DNA from: an uncultured Pedobacter sp.
Lineage (GTDB): Bacteria > Bacteroidota > Bacteroidia > Sphingobacteriales > Sphingobacteriaceae
Length of the DNA stretch: 6,870 bases
Assembly (NCBI GenBank): GCA_946478755.1
Contig: CAMLDJ010000290.1
Coordinates: 1 to 6,870, forward strand
Reading direction: 5' to 3'
Part shown: in pieces, positions 6,249 to 6,870 of the stretch
Position numbering within the stretch: the stretch's first letter is position 1
Layout: every line of letters starts with the position of its first letter
Program-made: the position numbers and the translations under genes
The notes under the pieces: model-generated
The model's input: the letters and a program-made list of their open reading frames with translations, nothing else
Database searches by the model: none
What the model was told of the DNA's origin: nothing

Positions 6249-6870
6249 TTAATAGCGGTATTTCAACCCGGCGCGTGCCGAATAATCATAAAATGTTTTG
6301 GTAAAAATGCGGGAGCGTTCACCAAAGTATTCCACCTGCGGTTCGTTGGTTAAGTTTACCCCCTCAGCGTAGATGGTAAGCCCTTTGGTAATGCGGTAAG
6401 AGGCGTTCAAGTCCAACTGGTAACGTGCAGCCCTGATCACATCACTTGCATCATCTGTGCCTAAAGTGGCCGTATATGCGCCATTGTAGTTCAAATTCCC
6501 CTGTAAAGTAAATCCTTTTAAAGTATAGGAAATAGATCCGTTAGCGGTGTGATCAGCCTGTCCCGGTAAACGGAGTTTCTTTCTTCCCAGCGCATCAGCC
6601 CTGGAATGGGTATAAGTATAATTGGCATACAAAGATATACCTTTCAGGATGCCTGGTAAAAAAGTCAGATTGGTTTGCGCGTTGACTTCAACACCAATGA
6701 CCTTGGCCAGGTCTCCATTATAAGTTTTGTAATAAAGGTAATCTTTATAAGCAGCAGCATCCGGGAACTCGGTGCCGACTAAAGTCACCACACTGTTATA
6801 TTGGAACTTTTTAATGTGTTTGTAAAACGCACCCACAGAAAGGATACCCAGGTTGCTCAGGTACTGTTCA
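6249..6870 (-). CDS. TonB-dependent outer-membrane receptor, C-terminal beta-barrel part (5' end outside window)
   Basis: About 206 residues are present. The frame stays open to the right edge (preceding residues EQYLSNLGILSVGAFYKHI), so an apparent GTG start at 6836 is internal and the real start lies outside. The sequence is typical of the last strands of a TonB-dependent receptor barrel: alternating aromatic strands (SLYANYTYTHSRAD, GSISYTLKGFTLQGNLNYN), a LPGQADHTANG turn, the YAEGVNLTNEPQVEYFG motif and a terminal aromatic residue in RAGLKYRY, the signal used for barrel assembly. The spacing and the NLTNEP..EYFG ending resemble the TonB receptors found in Xanthomonas/Caulobacter-type carbohydrate loci more than SusC, whose pairing with SusD is absent directly downstream. 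It would import oligosaccharides across the outer membrane using TonB-ExbBD energy. The ligand cannot be deduced. The next gene follows after 9 bases. Confidence 0.93.
   Translation of the reverse strand, partial: EQYLSNLGILSVGAFYKHIKKFQYNSVVTLVGTEFPDAAAYKDYLYYKTYNGDLAKVIGVEVNAQTNLTFLPGILKGISLYANYTYTHSRADALGRKKLRLPGQADHTANGSISYTLKGFTLQGNLNYNGAYTATLGTDDASDVIRAARYQLDLNASYRITKGLTIYAEGVNLTNEPQVEYFGERSRIFTKTFYDYSARAGLKYRY

Larger units (their letters stand above)
1..6870 (-). other. Internal part of a co-directional polysaccharide utilisation operon
   Basis: Five genes read in one direction with junctions of 9, 12, -4 and 10 bases. None of these gaps can hold a promoter or terminator, so the promoter must lie to the right of the window and the transcript continues past the left edge. 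The order is receptor, NagB-like enzyme, GH105/GH88-type hydrolase, 924-residue multidomain protein and partial toroid-like protein. It combines import, cytosolic sugar processing and extracytoplasmic depolymerisation. No regulator, transporter of the inner membrane, sulfatase or SusD-like protein is seen here; these may lie outside. Confidence 0.75.

Noticed and set aside
6834..6836. GTG as the start of the TonB receptor
   Set aside because: The frame continues upstream without a stop to the window edge and encodes typical receptor barrel sequence, so this codon is an internal valine.
6249..6870. Assignment of the receptor as SusC
   Set aside because: Only the C-terminal third or less is visible, no SusD follows, and the terminal motifs are not typical of SusC, so the broader TonB-dependent receptor label is safer.

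Overview
The window looks like part of a polysaccharide utilisation locus (PUL) from a Bacteroidota member, most likely of the Sphingobacteriaceae type (Pedobacter or Mucilaginibacter-like). The reasons are the mix of a TonB-dependent receptor, exported carbohydrate-active enzymes and an amino-sugar deaminase, a probable lipoprotein signal, moderate GC content and mostly weak Shine-Dalgarno sequences. The genus is inferred from overall feel, not from a marker gene.

All supported genes lie on the minus strand, so transcription runs from the right edge to the left edge. In that order they are: the C-terminal ~206 residues of a TonB-dependent outer-membrane receptor (6249-6870, 5' end outside); a NagB/glucosamine-6-phosphate deaminase-like cytosolic enzyme (5475-6239); an exported GH105/GH88-type unsaturated uronyl hydrolase with an extra N-terminal beta domain (3729-5462); a 924-residue multidomain probable lipoprotein with a galactose-binding-like domain, a long helical toroid-like core, a beta domain and a C-terminal CARDB-like domain (958-3732); and the first 315 residues of another exported helical-toroid-like protein (1-947, 3' end outside). 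The gaps between them are 9, 12, -4 (or +2) and 10 bases. There is no room for a promoter or terminator inside the window, and I read it as the middle of one operon. No stretch over 300 bases lacks a gene.

Working model (inference): the receptor imports oligosaccharides into the periplasm; the 924-residue protein and the partial left-edge protein act on the polymer or its fragments; the GH105/GH88 enzyme removes the 4,5-unsaturated uronic acid that a polysaccharide lyase leaves at the non-reducing end; and the NagB-like enzyme handles an amino-sugar phosphate in the cytosol. An unsaturated-uronyl hydrolase together with an amino-sugar deaminase points to a substrate containing both uronic acid and hexosamine, such as a glycosaminoglycan-like or capsular polymer. 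No canonical polysaccharide lyase family is recognisable by eye. The 924-residue protein and the partial left-edge protein are the candidates for that step and are the most interesting parts of the window.

No RNA genes, CRISPR arrays, mobile elements or attachment sites were seen. Two hairpin-forming inverted repeats lie inside coding sequence near the starts of two of the genes.
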